NCBI RefSeq assembly: GCF_000719115.1 | Contig: NZ_JOEA01000031.1 | Span: 12,824-76,823, forward strand | Direction: 5' to 3' | Length of the DNA: 64,000 nt | Source of the DNA: Lentzea albidocapillata | GTDB taxonomy: Bacteria; Actinomycetota; Actinomycetes; Mycobacteriales; Pseudonocardiaceae | In this document: piece after piece, positions 29,001 to 36,451 of the stretch | Numbering within the stretch: position 1 is the stretch's first letter | Layout of the letters: each line of letters opens with the position of its first letter | The notes under the pieces: generated by a model | Databases searched by the model: none | What the model saw: only the letters and a program-made list of their open reading frames with translations | What the model was told of the DNA's origin: nothing | Made by a program: the position numbers and the translations under genes

Positions 29001-29861
29001 GGCGTTGTCGCTCAGCACGACGGAGCCGTCGGCGATCTTGGCCTGCAAACCCTTGAGCTGCAACGGGAACAGCCAGCTCGTCGCCGCGTCGCGCGACGTC
29101 AGGACCAGCGTTTCCTTGACACCGCCCGAAGCGACGTCGAGCCGCAGGTCGGTGTGGGCCGCGACACCGGGGTAGGTGATGCCGCTGCCTTCGACGCGAG
29201 CCTTCGCCGCGCTCGTGCCCGCGAAGCCGAAGGACATCTCGTGGTCGCCGGACAGGCGCATGCGCACGAACGGCGATTCCGAGGCGGTGGCGTTGAAGCG
29301 GGTGTCCACGGAGTCCGCGGCGTTCCGGAAGCCGTCGCCGTCAGGAACGATCGTGGTGTCGATCGGCGCCCAGGAGCCGTCGGGGCGCTGGAAGTTCAGC
29401 GGCGACTGCGAGTACTCGGTGGTCTGGGTGCCGTCGGCGTTGCGGAAGGTGCGGGAGTTCGCGTCTCGTTTGGCCGCGTCCTCCTTGCTGCTCTGGGCGT
29501 TGAAACCCTTGAACCCGTTCGGCGCGTCGACCTGCTCCGCCTTGTTCGGCGGAGGCGTGGGTGCCGCCGGGAAGTTCGGCTGCGGGTGCTTGGCGAGCTC
29601 GGACTTCGGCATCGCGCGGTTCGCCGCACCGGTGCCCTCGGTCTCATGGGGCTGATCCGCCGCGGAGCCCCACTTCTGGTCAGGGGCGAGCTCGCTCGGA
29701 TCAAGCGCGCCACCCGCGGCCCACTGCGGGATGAGCTGCAACGCCGAAGGCCCCACGGTGCCCGCCATCAGCACCATGATCAAACCTACGACGGCCGCGA
29801 TTCTGCCTTTTCTAGAACGCGGAAAAAGCATGCGCGCACGCCAAAAACGGCCGCTGGCCAT
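20091..29861 (-). CDS. Giant Rhs/YD-repeat polymorphic toxin with LamG, HINT and HExxH domains
   Basis: This 3256-residue exported toxin has, in order: a basic N-terminus with one membrane/signal segment (about 22-42); beta-rich domains (150-750); an Rhs start domain (about 758-820, YNSLDPRKDLAFGAGW); a LamG-like lectin fold (about 1028-1190, SIELWFKT, DQWHHVVLTG, FFNGQIDEVALY); dozens of YD repeats to about 2620; the Rhs core box (about 2630-2686, ARWYQPNTGSFASRD, NRYTYG, DPDGHWP); a linker with an 11-residue repeat and poly-Ala; a HINT domain (about 2965-3111) ending VLVHN; and a variable C-terminal domain of 145 residues. That last domain has HEIEH at 3217-3221, a zinc metallopeptidase-like motif. 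GGGGGTAGG precedes the ATG. The immunity candidate follows directly. Confidence 0.93.
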   Translation of the reverse strand: MASGRFWRARMLFPRSRKGRIAAVVGLIMVLMAGTVGPSALQLIPQWAAGGALDPSELAPDQKWGSAADQPHETEGTGAANRAMPKSELAKHPQPNFPAAPTPPPNKAEQVDAPNGFKGFNAQSSKEDAAKRDANSRTFRNADGTQTTEYSQSPLNFQRPDGSWAPIDTTIVPDGDGFRNAADSVDTRFNATASESPFVRMRLSGDHEMSFGFAGTSAAKARVEGSGITYPGVAAHTDLRLDVASGGVKETLVLTSRDAATSWLFPLQLKGLQAKIADGSVVLSDNAGNVKARIPAGDMTDAAGAVSTAVTYELVPHNGGQALRMTADAGWIRDGARQFPIAVDPTVSGLNAGPAISTNGSSALTGSTLKSGDGYTTYLKFNTSGIANHRVFGAQLYLSNYDAPSCRPQPISVHPVNQAWDSGTTAVLATGGALGGASFAYGYVGLGQSQSACPPRPEAVDLGEGGRNLVQGWTKGQANNGLAVKALAGWKLFAGAGTANPPRLFVTSTQYDAGYRIDRGVPEPPVHRTSDSGDPKPTVKITVTNKSGRQWSAAEGYKLSYRAFSATGQPKDARVAADLPVGVTVPPGGSITLDARVFQLEPGDYLLDFSMVHNNTFFTDEQIPPARLSLTVFELPPIVKAQYPPAGHSSPVLTPQLWADAVDVDAPPNTTIDYEFEVCQKNDVTGEVNVGCRISPRSKSRTWTVPKGWLQWSETYYWRAFAIDPAGTRSEKLEFSALLTAVPQPDITSHLGGAPYSAGDLDFDPQIGNYTTAAVDSAIGVTGPELTVSRTYNSLDPRKDLAFGAGWSTRYDMRVVPDNDGTGNVVVTYPDGQAVRFGKNNEDGSFDPPPGRFATFYQDVASSNYVLVDKSNTTYTFRSDGKIASIYDNAARLVEFDYGITGLLKRAINRTSNRTLWFTYSGKHVKEVRTDAPTTGGTPIKWTYEYFGDQLTKVCDPTGACTQYEYSQGSHYRSAVMDSKPDSYWRLGEPAGNAAVSQVATNLTKDWGEHRNTTRDHAGPLAGSPDRATGFNGTSSLVKLPDGAIKKSRDLSIELWFKTTTGGPLMGFQHKPFDQNPEGAVPVLYVDKDGKLRGQFWHGRVSPITSATAVNNDQWHHVVLTGSLAVTTMYLDGAKVGEITGAEIDDSRLNFGQIGAAHAVGPADWAPHGWWPNEGKKFFNGQIDEVALYQHPLGEAAVKQHYAAREHSDQLTKVIMPSGRVAAELAYDTTNDRISEYTDENGGTWKLGLPQVSGTEEKDAAGRSIKNLVRSIEVTDPGKRSHFFDYDPIKGRIIRFVAPLGIGVRHEDRADPSVVPTTPTAAPPCTTAPTPNPDGSPTYCGGKTGNNPNWIGGPVQGLGVRTYDYDESGFQHVITDENGHQVELKHDERGNVVSRKTCRTSTQCDTEYFTYHKPAAGNVNDTDPRIDKQLTARDARSASASDNTYLTSSTYNTRGDLLEQKMPDGSTVVHRYAELGDRRGANGVDVPLGLLLSTTDGRGKKTEYLYHANGDLFSVTEPPRAEGANGITTEYRYDLIGRKISEKQISDEYPAGLETKFLYDGRNKPVEVTDAAVTNAVTNAKHTRHTRTTFNADGLPERIDIADLTGGDETRTIAYGYDDRGRQSSVTDAEGATTSYAYDVFGNRTSVVDPLGTKVEYAYTARNKLAEVRMRGFHGKPISGGIGTAEPADNGQMIVMESYTYDLGGRLVWQTDAMGRKTMYDYYQNGLLFRSRAEVRNADGTKSAKLLEENTYDAAGNVLTRKGAGDRVTTYRYNTKNQVEQIVADPNALGRTTLYTYDANGLVKQIVKSGQASNTGGMSAATSEVVDYTYDSVGNLLTEGIKFGAQSLSTTRAYDRRGLMVSETDPRGFTTEFSYDEQERQVRVKQPAVAVETGGAAAVDARPENVVGFNTFGNEVQSKNENGQITKRFYDKNGRPLRVELPDYVAPGTTTPIKAVTSTRYDAAGNAVETTSPRGSVTRFRYDQLGRMVERQDPKADAPTEVGGVWKYTYTHKGEQLSATDPTGARTESTYDDLGRQVTSSVLERRPVAAAFTTSFEYNDAGELVKATAPNNDVTRFTYDALGQRITSTDPANVTTKFGYDGSGRQVWQQDAMGRSSFVSYDAAGRMKGQFSLDGAGAIQRRTSYTHDAAGNVETATDAMGKTARFTYDALGRMTQQVEPISDTENITTSFGYDAAGQRTRYTDGRGNKFVTTYNSWSLPESVVEPSTEAHPNAADRTWTSTYDATGNVAKMVAPGGVTRERQYDFLNRVVRETGSGTEVASAERTQAYDPVGRLLESGAPGGKNIFTYNDRSGMLTANGPSGDSSFEYDELGRMKTRTDVSGTARFTYDKGRLHTATDSITGTGQVFSYNAAGQVSKVQYGASRSRDVDYDPLGRMKSDVMKDGTSGAVVSSLAYEYDNNDRLTRKVTSGLAGSGDNTYTYDYANRLKSWTVGGVTTDYAWDASGNRTKAGAKTAVFDERNRLKSDSDYTYRYSPSGAMLSRTSSGFEEKFSFDAFDRMIAVGQTQYAYDGFDRVVSRNTKQFKYAGTDIDPVSDGDSTFGRGASGELLSLQQGTDKRVAVTDKHGDLVGGFDPAQAGMQDSTAYDPFGKQIASSGTKRSVGYQGDWTDPDSGQVNMGARWYQPNTGSFASRDTVSASSGASVLFNRYTYGAGRPLDMIDPDGHWPNWGKVWNGVKSVAKVGLEVVKEVSGYNDIANFIREPSLGNFLWAASNFVPFGKLAKGAKYLFKYGDDVLGGARRYGDDVVGAGRKYGDDVAGAGRKYGDDLAGAARRNAGDMAKTAAREAAQTAARKAAAAAAAAAARLAAMKAVTARAKAAIAHAVKNNAMPILQAALKPKIAMKDLVSSSANMPSRLVSAVAENVQDVNKVWDTIKATIIKPGVSVVQSVGEQVVSDFANSQVPGLGDLIGLFGSNKKRGNDKAKDSGAQGRNGAGASCPIPTAKNSFTGDTPVLMADGTRKLIRDLRVGDVVLATDPTTGETAAKEITDVREYLTDASVHQLDIASETGTGKISVSDEHPFWVQGLGWREAQDILPGYQFLTADNRSATVTGTRTFSGGRLVYNLTVDGLHTYYVGAGGPGKAAAADVLVHNQDLRCGTADDNGESVDPQSAPGGKRGAAVSIKQLKMALGRAGMSISGYDIVHVPGMIDDGANGAHGNSPHDGSGTPKFGPRGRPIIEIADSGLTSMRFAVETIFHEIEHHRQFKLYGIHMGEKYPEEYGAKMADKFERRTRRSR
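21502..21618 (-). repeat. 33-bp minisatellite in the Rhs linker
   Basis: Three full 33-bp units begin at 21502, 21535 and 21568, with a partial unit from 21601, each opening tcgtcgccgtac. They encode an 11-residue repeat of the form RKYGDDVAGAG just after the Rhs core. The repeats are in frame, so copy-number change would alter linker length only. Confidence 0.85.
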
Positions 29862-30134
29862 GGACCTACCCCCAGAAACCCTCTACGACAACAGCGCGTG
29901 TGAAATCGCCGTCAACCCCAGATGCCGACAGCTGAGCATCGTCAGGTCGCCAAGCCGGTGTCAAGAGCCAGAAGGCTTTCGGACACGTCAGGACAAGCAG
30001 CACGAGCGTGTGACGCGTTTGGGGCTGGCGATCTGCCGACCCGCTGAGCTACGGTCCGATTCGCAGACTGTGGTGCAGGAACGACGCCTACCGGCCCGTC
30101 GACTGTCCACATTGACTCGACTCTGGGGGAGTTA
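29862..30134. other. Divergent intergenic region between the Rhs toxin and the beta-propeller gene
   Basis: The 273-bp gap must hold promoters for both directions. GGGGGTAGG before the Rhs ATG and GGGGGAG before the ATG at 30135 are good ribosome-binding sites. I see no clear paired -35/-10 or operator. Confidence 0.5.
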
Positions 30135-32198
30135 ATGTCAACGCGTTCTACTCGCGCGCGCAGATCCGGGCTGGGTGCAGCCCTCGCCGGCGCGGTGGGC
30201 CTGTCCCTGATCGTGGCGCCAGGCGTCAACGTCGCGTCCGCCGCCTCGTCGCTCAACTGCAACTCCGCGGTCAACGTCGTCGGCGTCACCCAGCAGGGCA
30301 CCGTCTTCCGGTACCCCCACCAGGAGCCCGAGAACGGCAACTTCGTCTGGGGCGCGAAGCAGGACGTCCCCAGCAGCGGCTGGCAGATCGGCCGTGCGCT
30401 CGCCGGCCCCGACGGCGTCGTCTACCACCTCGTCGGCGACAACCAGGGTGCCGCCTCCGGCGACCTGCGCCGGCTCCGGATCGTCGACACTCCAACGGGT
30501 CCGGGCTGGGCGACGATGCCCGGCGGCGGGCAGTACCGCTCCGTGGGCAACGGCTGGGCCCGGTACAGCCAGCCCGAGCACCGCAACAAGGTGACGGTCG
30601 ACGAGAAGGGCCGGCTGTTCGAGATCAACGCGGACGGCAAGCTGAAGATGTTCGTCTGGGAAGGCGGTGACGACGGCGGCTGGACCGCGGAGACGGGTGG
30701 CGGCAAGGCCCTCGACACCGGCTGGGACCAGTACAACCTGATCGTCGCGGCCGGGGACGGCGTGCTGTACGCCCGCAAGCCGGACGGTCAGCTGTTCCGC
30801 TTCCGCTACGACGCCGCGGCCGACCGGTTCCTGCAGTACGGCCTGTACGTCGGGGCCGGCTGGAACATGTTCAACCGCGTCTTCTCGCCCGGCGGCGACA
30901 TCCTCTACGGCACGTGGCCCGGACCGAACGGCCAGGGCGAGATGCTCTGGTACCGCTACCTCGAGGACAGCAACACCTGGGCGCCCGGCGACCCGAACAC
31001 GAACCTCGGCAAGGTCGTCGGCACCGGCTGGTACAACGAGCTCGACGTCGTGGCCTACCCCGGCGACTGCAGGCTCGTCGGCTACCCGACCACGCCGCGG
31101 CCCGCGGTCCAGGCGAACTTCACCGCTCCGCTGACGCTGGTCGAGGGCACGACCGCGGAGAAGCTGGCGAACTACTTCTTCGTCAACGACCAGGGCACCC
31201 TGTATCACGGCAAACAGCGCCACTCCGGTGACCTGCTGCTGGTCGACCACCAGCCGTTGAACGGCTACACCAAGTACACCGGCCGGCCGGCGGCGGCCCT
31301 GAACACGGCCACCGCGGTGGGTTCGACCCTCGCCAACACGCTCGAAGTCCAGGCGCACAGCCATGAGGACGCCGAGACGCGCGGCAAGACCCAGGTGATC
31401 CCGAACGGCTACTTCCCGGCGGACGGCCCGGTGCTGCGGCACCGCGGTCACCTGGCCGGAGACTCCGTCCTGGCCAAGGGAAGTGACGGCCTGCAGTCGT
31501 CGTTCGGCGTCGGCGCCGAGGGACAACTCTGGTACCGCAAGCAGATCGCCGCGGACGGCCGCTTCACGGCGTGGCGCTCGCTCGGTGGCTCGGGCCTCAC
31601 CTCCGACTTCGCGGTGGTGCCCAACGGCAGCTCGTTCGACGTGGTCGCACGGCACACCGACAACTCCGTCCGCGTCGCCCGCCTGACCGGCACGACGCTT
31701 GGCACGTGGACGAACCTCGGCGGCACCGACGTCAAGGGCAAGCCCGCGGCCGTGCTGCACGACGACGGCACGGTGCGAGTGCTGGTACGCAAGACCGACA
31801 ACAAGATCTACACGCAGAAGCAGAACTCGGCGGGCTTCCCCGGCACGTGGACGGTCGTCGACGGCCTCGTCGCCGCCGGGTCCCCCACCGCCGTCGTCAC
31901 CGCTAGCAACGCCGTCGAGGTCGCGGCGCGCGGCAACGACAACCTCATCTACACCACGGGCAAGAGCCAGGAGACCACCGGCTTCCGCGCCTGGGAGGTC
32001 CGCGACGTCCGGGAGGCCGCGACCGACCCGACGATGGTCCGCTGGAGCGACAACACCCTGCTGGTCGCGTGGCGCGACCCGATGGGCGAGGTCTACGCCT
32101 ACCGCGGCACTTTCGGCCCGGCTCTCGCGCAGCGTTCGGCGACGGCGAGCACGGCCGGCACGGCACCGACCTACACCGGCGGCAAGACGAAGTCCTGA
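30135..32198 (+). CDS. Secreted two-domain beta-propeller (tachylectin/PLL-like) protein
   Basis: This 687-residue protein has a signal peptide of about 36 residues ending in VASA. The first half (about 45-320) repeats Trp-rich blades such as GVLYARKPDGQLFRFRYD and GWDQYNLIVAAGDG, a pattern of tachylectin-2-type propellers. The second half (330-680) repeats LWYRKQ, AWRSLGGSGLTSDFAVVPNG and VRVLVRKTDNKIYTQ, like PLL/fucose-lectin-type propellers. No catalytic motif is seen. Sugar binding at the cell surface is the likely role (inference). A paralogue follows at 32283 and the Rhs toxin is divergent. Confidence 0.75.
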   Translation: MSTRSTRARRSGLGAALAGAVGLSLIVAPGVNVASAASSLNCNSAVNVVGVTQQGTVFRYPHQEPENGNFVWGAKQDVPSSGWQIGRALAGPDGVVYHLVGDNQGAASGDLRRLRIVDTPTGPGWATMPGGGQYRSVGNGWARYSQPEHRNKVTVDEKGRLFEINADGKLKMFVWEGGDDGGWTAETGGGKALDTGWDQYNLIVAAGDGVLYARKPDGQLFRFRYDAAADRFLQYGLYVGAGWNMFNRVFSPGGDILYGTWPGPNGQGEMLWYRYLEDSNTWAPGDPNTNLGKVVGTGWYNELDVVAYPGDCRLVGYPTTPRPAVQANFTAPLTLVEGTTAEKLANYFFVNDQGTLYHGKQRHSGDLLLVDHQPLNGYTKYTGRPAAALNTATAVGSTLANTLEVQAHSHEDAETRGKTQVIPNGYFPADGPVLRHRGHLAGDSVLAKGSDGLQSSFGVGAEGQLWYRKQIAADGRFTAWRSLGGSGLTSDFAVVPNGSSFDVVARHTDNSVRVARLTGTTLGTWTNLGGTDVKGKPAAVLHDDGTVRVLVRKTDNKIYTQKQNSAGFPGTWTVVDGLVAAGSPTAVVTASNAVEVAARGNDNLIYTTGKSQETTGFRAWEVRDVREAATDPTMVRWSDNTLLVAWRDPMGEVYAYRGTFGPALAQRSATASTAGTAPTYTGGKTKS

Positions 32199-32209
32199 TA
32201 CTCCCCAAA

Positions 32210-32247
32210 GACCGTCCTCTGTGGAGCTTCCGCCACGGAGGACGGTC
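32210..32247 (+). terminator. Hairpin terminator between the two beta-propeller genes
   Basis: A 15-bp stem (32210-32224 with 32233-32247, one mismatch) around an 8-nt loop follows the stop at 32198, then CTTCCC. The downstream paralogue may be partly uncoupled from the first gene. Confidence 0.75.
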
Positions 32248-32282
32248 CTTCCCATGTCCACCGAAAGATCCGGGGAACCACT

Positions 32283-34211
32283 GTGAGAGCAAGAGGAATA
32301 GCGGTGGCGGCAGTCACCGCCGCAAGTCTTGTCACGCCCGCGCTCGCCACATCGGCGGTCGCGGCCGGCACGCTGTCCTGCCAGACGGCCGCGCCGATCT
32401 TCGTGCGGCACGCCGACAGCGGCCTGGAGCTCAGGGCGCACCAGGAACCCGAGAACGGCAATCCGGTCTGGAACGCCAACCGCGGCATCGGGTTCGCGTG
32501 GGACGGGCAGATGCACACCGGTCCCGGCGGCCGTACCTACGAGATCACGCCGGAGGGCGTGGTCAACAAGTTCTCCTGGAACGGCACCGGCTGGGATCAC
32601 AACGGAACACCCGACACGATCGCCACCGGCTGGAACGGCTGGGGTGATGCTTCTGCCAAGACGCGGCTCACGATCGACGCGCGCGGCGACTTCTACGGCT
32701 TCCCGTCGGACAACGCGCTGCACTGGTGGCGTTTCGACGAGAACACCCGCATCTGGACCGAGCGGATCATCGACACGGGCTGGGGCAACAAGTACGACAT
32801 GATCTTCGCCGACGGCGCGGGCGGCCTCTTCGCCCGCTCGACCGCCGGCGCGCTCTACCGCTACCAGTACGACGCCGACAGCCAGCGCTGGCTCGAGTAC
32901 GAGCGCCGCGTCGGCGAAGGCGGCTGGGGCCAGTTCTCGGACGTGGCCTCCGTCGGCGGCGGCGTCTTCTACGCGCTGAAGGCCGACACCGGCCAACTGC
33001 GCTGGTACCGCTACCTCGGGGACGGCGCCTGGGCCACCGACGCGAGCAAGTTCATCTCCGACGGCTGGTCCTCCGCCTGGCAGATCGAGGGCGCGCCGGA
33101 CGCGTGTCAGATCCTCGGCGGCAGCCCGGCGCCACCTGCCACGCCGACGCTGACCCCGAACTTCACCGCGCCCCTCGCCGCGTACCAGGGTGACGACAAC
33201 CTGGTGAACTACTTCCTCGTCAACGCGGGCAAGTTGCTGCACGGCAGGCAGCGGCACACCGGCGACATCCTGCTGGTGGACCACACGCCCATCACCGGCC
33301 ACGAACAGTTCACCGGCGAGGTCGGCTTCGGCGTCTACGGGGACGGCAAGCTGGAGGTCCAGGCCAACAGCACCGCGGACGCCGGGATCCGCGGCCGCAC
33401 GCAGACGACCAAGAACCTGAACCAGTGGTCGACCGCCTTCACCGGCCTCGCGGGCAGGTTCGTCAGCAGCCCGGTGATCGTGAAGGACAAGGACAACCTG
33501 CTCGTCTCGTTCGGGGTCGACGCGTCCGGTGGTCTCTGGTACAGCAGGCAACTGGTGCTGTGGGGCGCGCCGGCGAAGAGCACTTTCGGCGCGTGGCGTT
33601 CGCTCGGCGGCTCCGGTCTGACCGCGGACTTCTCCGCGCTGCGCAACGGAAACACGATCGAGATCGTCGGCCGGTACGCGGACGGTTCCGTGCGGGCGAG
33701 CAAGTTCGACGGCACGACACTGGCCGCCGCACGCAGCACCGGCGTGACCGACGTGGTGGGCAAGCCCGCCGCCGTCGTGCACACGGACGGCAAGGTGCAG
33801 GTCGTGGTCCGGCGGACCGACAACAGGATCCACACCCAGCGGGAAGGCACCTCCGGCTTCCCCGGCACGTGGCAGCAGGTCGGTTCGCTGGTCGCCGCCG
33901 GTGCGCCCGCCGCGGTGCTGGCCGGTACCGGCAGCCTGGAGCTGAGCGCCCGTGACACCAACGGGTTCGTGAACACCACCGGGCAGTCGACGCCCTCGCT
34001 CCCGTTCCGCGCCTGGGAGATCCGCGACACCCACGAGGCCGGCACCGACACCACGATGATCAAGACGAACACCGGGGACGTCCTGCTCACGTGGCGCGAC
34101 CCGATCGGCGAGATCTACACCTACCTCGGCTCGTTCGGCGCGACGCCCTCGGCTCGCAGTGCCGTCGGCGACTCCGGAGTGAGCTACACGGGAGGCAAGA
34201 CCCGGCGCTGA
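32283..34211 (+). CDS. Secreted beta-propeller protein, paralogue of the 30135 gene
   Basis: This 642-residue paralogue starts with GTG and a signal peptide (MRARGIAVAAVTAASLVTPA...) cleaved near AVAA. It shares HQEPENGN near the N-terminus, the NFTAPL hinge between the halves, SLGGSGLTADFS, FRAWEIRD and the C-terminal YTGGKTRR with its neighbour, which supports tandem duplication. The same two-propeller architecture applies. Its precise ligand is unknown. Confidence 0.75.
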   Translation: MRARGIAVAAVTAASLVTPALATSAVAAGTLSCQTAAPIFVRHADSGLELRAHQEPENGNPVWNANRGIGFAWDGQMHTGPGGRTYEITPEGVVNKFSWNGTGWDHNGTPDTIATGWNGWGDASAKTRLTIDARGDFYGFPSDNALHWWRFDENTRIWTERIIDTGWGNKYDMIFADGAGGLFARSTAGALYRYQYDADSQRWLEYERRVGEGGWGQFSDVASVGGGVFYALKADTGQLRWYRYLGDGAWATDASKFISDGWSSAWQIEGAPDACQILGGSPAPPATPTLTPNFTAPLAAYQGDDNLVNYFLVNAGKLLHGRQRHTGDILLVDHTPITGHEQFTGEVGFGVYGDGKLEVQANSTADAGIRGRTQTTKNLNQWSTAFTGLAGRFVSSPVIVKDKDNLLVSFGVDASGGLWYSRQLVLWGAPAKSTFGAWRSLGGSGLTADFSALRNGNTIEIVGRYADGSVRASKFDGTTLAAARSTGVTDVVGKPAAVVHTDGKVQVVVRRTDNRIHTQREGTSGFPGTWQQVGSLVAAGAPAAVLAGTGSLELSARDTNGFVNTTGQSTPSLPFRAWEIRDTHEAGTDTTMIKTNTGDVLLTWRDPIGEIYTYLGSFGATPSARSAVGDSGVSYTGGKTRR

Positions 34212-34229
34212 GCTACCGGCAGCACGACG

Positions 34230-34255
34230 ACGGCCCCGCCAATCGGCGGGGCCGT
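34230..34255. terminator. Bidirectional terminator
   Basis: A perfect 11-bp stem (ACGGCCCCGCC at 34230-34240 with 34245-34255) and an AATC loop separate the convergent beta-propeller and ridA genes. Confidence 0.85.
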
Positions 34256-34270
34256 TGCCGTACAGCAGGA

Positions 34271-34651
34271 TCAGTCGACGACGGCCAGCGCGTCGATCTC
34301 GACCAGCAGGCCGGCCGGGAGTCCGACGTAGACGGTCGTGCGAGCGGGAGCCGGGTCCGTCACGAACTCGCCGTAGACCTCGTTCAGCTCCGCGAAGTGC
34401 GCGGTGTCGGTGAGGTAGACGCGGATCATCACGACGTCGTCGATGGACGCGCCACCGGCGGCGAGGACGGCGTGCAGGTTCGCGAACGTCTGGCGCGTCT
34501 GCTCGGCGACGGTGGTGCCGACGATCTCGCCCGACTTCGGGTCGAACGCGACCTGTCCGGCCACCTGCAGGATGTTGCCCTTGCGGACACCCTGCGAGAA
34601 GCGGGCCACCGGCTGCGGAGCGTCAGCGGTCTTGATCTCAACCTTGGACAA
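34271..34651 (-). CDS. RidA-family enamine/imine deaminase
   Basis: This 126-residue RidA/YjgF protein hydrolyses reactive 2-aminoacrylate-type intermediates from PLP enzymes to ketoacids and ammonia. Family marks are FSQGVRKGNILQVAGQVAFDP, QTRQTFANLHAVLAAGG, VMIRVYLTDTAHFAELN and the end PAGLLVEIDALAV with the conserved Glu. TTG at 34651 is chosen because AAGGGGAA lies 5 nt upstream; the longer frame has no good site. It follows the IclR gene by 11 bp and sits across from a PLP dehydratase, so it probably serves that enzyme. Confidence 0.92.
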   Translation of the reverse strand: MSKVEIKTADAPQPVARFSQGVRKGNILQVAGQVAFDPKSGEIVGTTVAEQTRQTFANLHAVLAAGGASIDDVVMIRVYLTDTAHFAELNEVYGEFVTDPAPARTTVYVGLPAGLLVEIDALAVVD

Positions 34652-34662
34652 CGTAATTCCCC

Positions 34663-35409
34663 TTATCTTGGAACATAACCGCATTCGACTGATGCAGCTT
34701 CGGCGGTGGCGAGCAGGTCCGGCAGATGCGACAGCAGGCCCTCGTAGTCGAGCAGCACCTTCGGCACCGACATCGACACGGCCGCGAGCACCTCGCCCCG
34801 CGAGCCCTTGATCGGGGCGGCGATGCAGTGGATGAAGTCCTCGTGCTCGGAGTTGTCGACGGCGTAACCGTTGGTGCGCACGCGGTCCAGCTCGGCCAGG
34901 TACGCGGCCGGGCCGAGGATGGTGTTGTCGGTCAGGCGCGGGAACTCCATGCCGGACACCACCTTCTGCAGCGCGGGCCCGGGCAGGTCGGCCAGCAGGA
35001 TCTTCGCCACGGCCGTGCAGTGCAACGGCGCGCGGCGGCCGATGCGCGAGTACATGCGCATCTGGTGCCTGGACTCGTACTTGTCGATGTAGATCACCTC
35101 ACCGTCCTCGTAGGACGCGAGGTGGACGGTGTGGCCGAGGCGGGAGTTGAGGTCGCGCAACGCGGGCTCGGCGGCGCGGCGGACGTCGCGTTCCTCCAGG
35201 GCGCGGTTGGCGAGGTCGAACAGCGCCGTGCCGAGGCGGTAGTGGTGCACGCCGTCGCGCTGCACGAAGCGGTGCGACTCGAGCGTGCGCAGCAGTCGCA
35301 GCGTCGTCGACTTGTGGACGCCGATCACGCCGGACAGTTCGTCCAGCGTCTTCGGGCCCGTCGCGAGCTGGCTCACCAGGGTGAGCGCTCTGTCGAGACT
35401 CTGGCTCAT
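34663..35409 (-). CDS. IclR-family regulator of the sugar/D-amino-acid locus
   Basis: This 248-residue regulator has the N-terminal winged helix (MSQSLDRALTLVSQLATGPKT, LSGVIGVHKSTTLRLLRTLE) and the C-terminal IclR effector domain (IDKYESRHQMRMYSRIGRRAPLHCTAVAKILLA, AAPIKGSRGEVLAAVSMS). IclR proteins often control ketodeoxygluconate or aromatic catabolism. Its ATG directly abuts the kinase stop. Its probable operator is the palindrome at 36452-36468. Confidence 0.93.
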   Translation of the reverse strand: MSQSLDRALTLVSQLATGPKTLDELSGVIGVHKSTTLRLLRTLESHRFVQRDGVHHYRLGTALFDLANRALEERDVRRAAEPALRDLNSRLGHTVHLASYEDGEVIYIDKYESRHQMRMYSRIGRRAPLHCTAVAKILLADLPGPALQKVVSGMEFPRLTDNTILGPAAYLAELDRVRTNGYAVDNSEHEDFIHCIAAPIKGSRGEVLAAVSMSVPKVLLDYEGLLSHLPDLLATAEAASVECGYVPR

Positions 35410-36375
35410 TCACACCTCCAGGCGGGCGGACGCCCAGGTCTGCGGGTCGGCGTGCAGCAGCGGATCTGTCACGTCGTCCGGCAAAGGATCGCCGACGTCC
35501 TCGGCGGTGAGCAAAGCGGATGCCGCCTGCAGGTGCCCTGCGCGCAACCGCACCGACGGGGACTCCCCCGCCAAGGTAGCCGCGAGGAAGCCCGCCGCGA
35601 ACGCGTCGCCCGCGCCGACCGGCTCCACGACCTCGACCTTCAGCGCCGGTTCGAAGTACGACGAACCGCCTTCGAGCAGCGTCGCACCGTCCGCGCCCTG
35701 CTTGACCACGAGCGACGCCGGGCCCGGCAGCAACTGCCGCAACCGGGCGGGGTCACCCGTGCCCCACACCAGTTCCGCCTCGTCGGAGCCCGCCAGCACG
35801 ACGTCCGCCATGTCGGCGAGCTCACGCAGCACGCGCGGGTCGCGGTCCGCCCACAGCGCGGGCCGCCAGTTCAGGTCGAACGAGATCCGGAACCCGTGCC
35901 GCGGCCGGCGCAGCAGCTCGCGCATCATCGCGAGGCACGAGTCGGACAGGCCGGCCGTGATGCCACTGAGGTGCACGAGCTTCACCTCGCCGAGGCCCAG
36001 GCGGTCGATCATCTCCAGCCCCATGCCCGAGGCCGCCGAACCGCGCCGGTAGTAGCGCACGGGGCTGCCGTGCGGCGAGGCCTCCTTGACGTAGAGGCCG
36101 GTCGGGCGCGCCGGGTCGACCCGGACGCGGGACACGTCGACGCCGAAGCCGCCCACCGCGTCGAGCACCGCCAGCCCGAACGAGTCGTCGCCGACCGCGC
36201 TGACCCACGACGACCCGACGCCGAGGCGCGTCAGGTGCACAGCGACGTTGGACTCGGCGCCACCGACGGCCCTGTGCCAGGTTCGCACCAGATGCACGGG
36301 ACCGGGTTCAGCCGGAACCATCATCACCATGGTCTCGCCGAGACACACGACACCGCCGACGTGATCGAACCGCAT
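35410..36375 (-). CDS. PfkB-family sugar kinase, 2-keto-3-deoxygluconate kinase type
   Basis: This 321-residue ribokinase-fold enzyme shows the features of KDG kinases: CLGETMVMMVP at the start, VGGAESNVAVHLTRLG, PTGLYVKE and YYRRGSAAS for substrate binding, and GAGDAFAAGF with catalytic base D257. Those residues fit phosphorylation of 2-keto-3-deoxygluconate to KDPG. The ATG at 36375 has GGAG upstream. It is the first gene of a kinase-iclR-ridA operon, divergent from the dehydratase, deacylase and permease. Confidence 0.9.
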   Translation of the reverse strand: MRFDHVGGVVCLGETMVMMVPAEPGPVHLVRTWHRAVGGAESNVAVHLTRLGVGSSWVSAVGDDSFGLAVLDAVGGFGVDVSRVRVDPARPTGLYVKEASPHGSPVRYYRRGSAASGMGLEMIDRLGLGEVKLVHLSGITAGLSDSCLAMMRELLRRPRHGFRISFDLNWRPALWADRDPRVLRELADMADVVLAGSDEAELVWGTGDPARLRQLLPGPASLVVKQGADGATLLEGGSSYFEPALKVEVVEPVGAGDAFAAGFLAATLAGESPSVRLRAGHLQAASALLTAEDVGDPLPDDVTDPLLHADPQTWASARLEV

Positions 36376-36451
36376 GCGCGCTCCAGAGGGTGTTCGTTGA
36401 CGGCGGCGAGACCGAATGCTACACAACTCAGCATCACATCGCGCAATGGGA

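Noticed and set aside
21807..29903. Very long plus-strand open frames (over 1300 codons each) opposite the Rhs gene
   Set aside because: They are antisense shadows of a high-GC gene: Arg/Gly/Val/His-rich, no domains, no ribosome-binding sites. The minus-strand Rhs frame has clear domains.
30138..34034. A 1298-codon minus-strand frame opposite both beta-propeller genes
   Set aside because: Low-complexity shadow composition; the plus-strand genes have signal peptides, paralogy and terminators.
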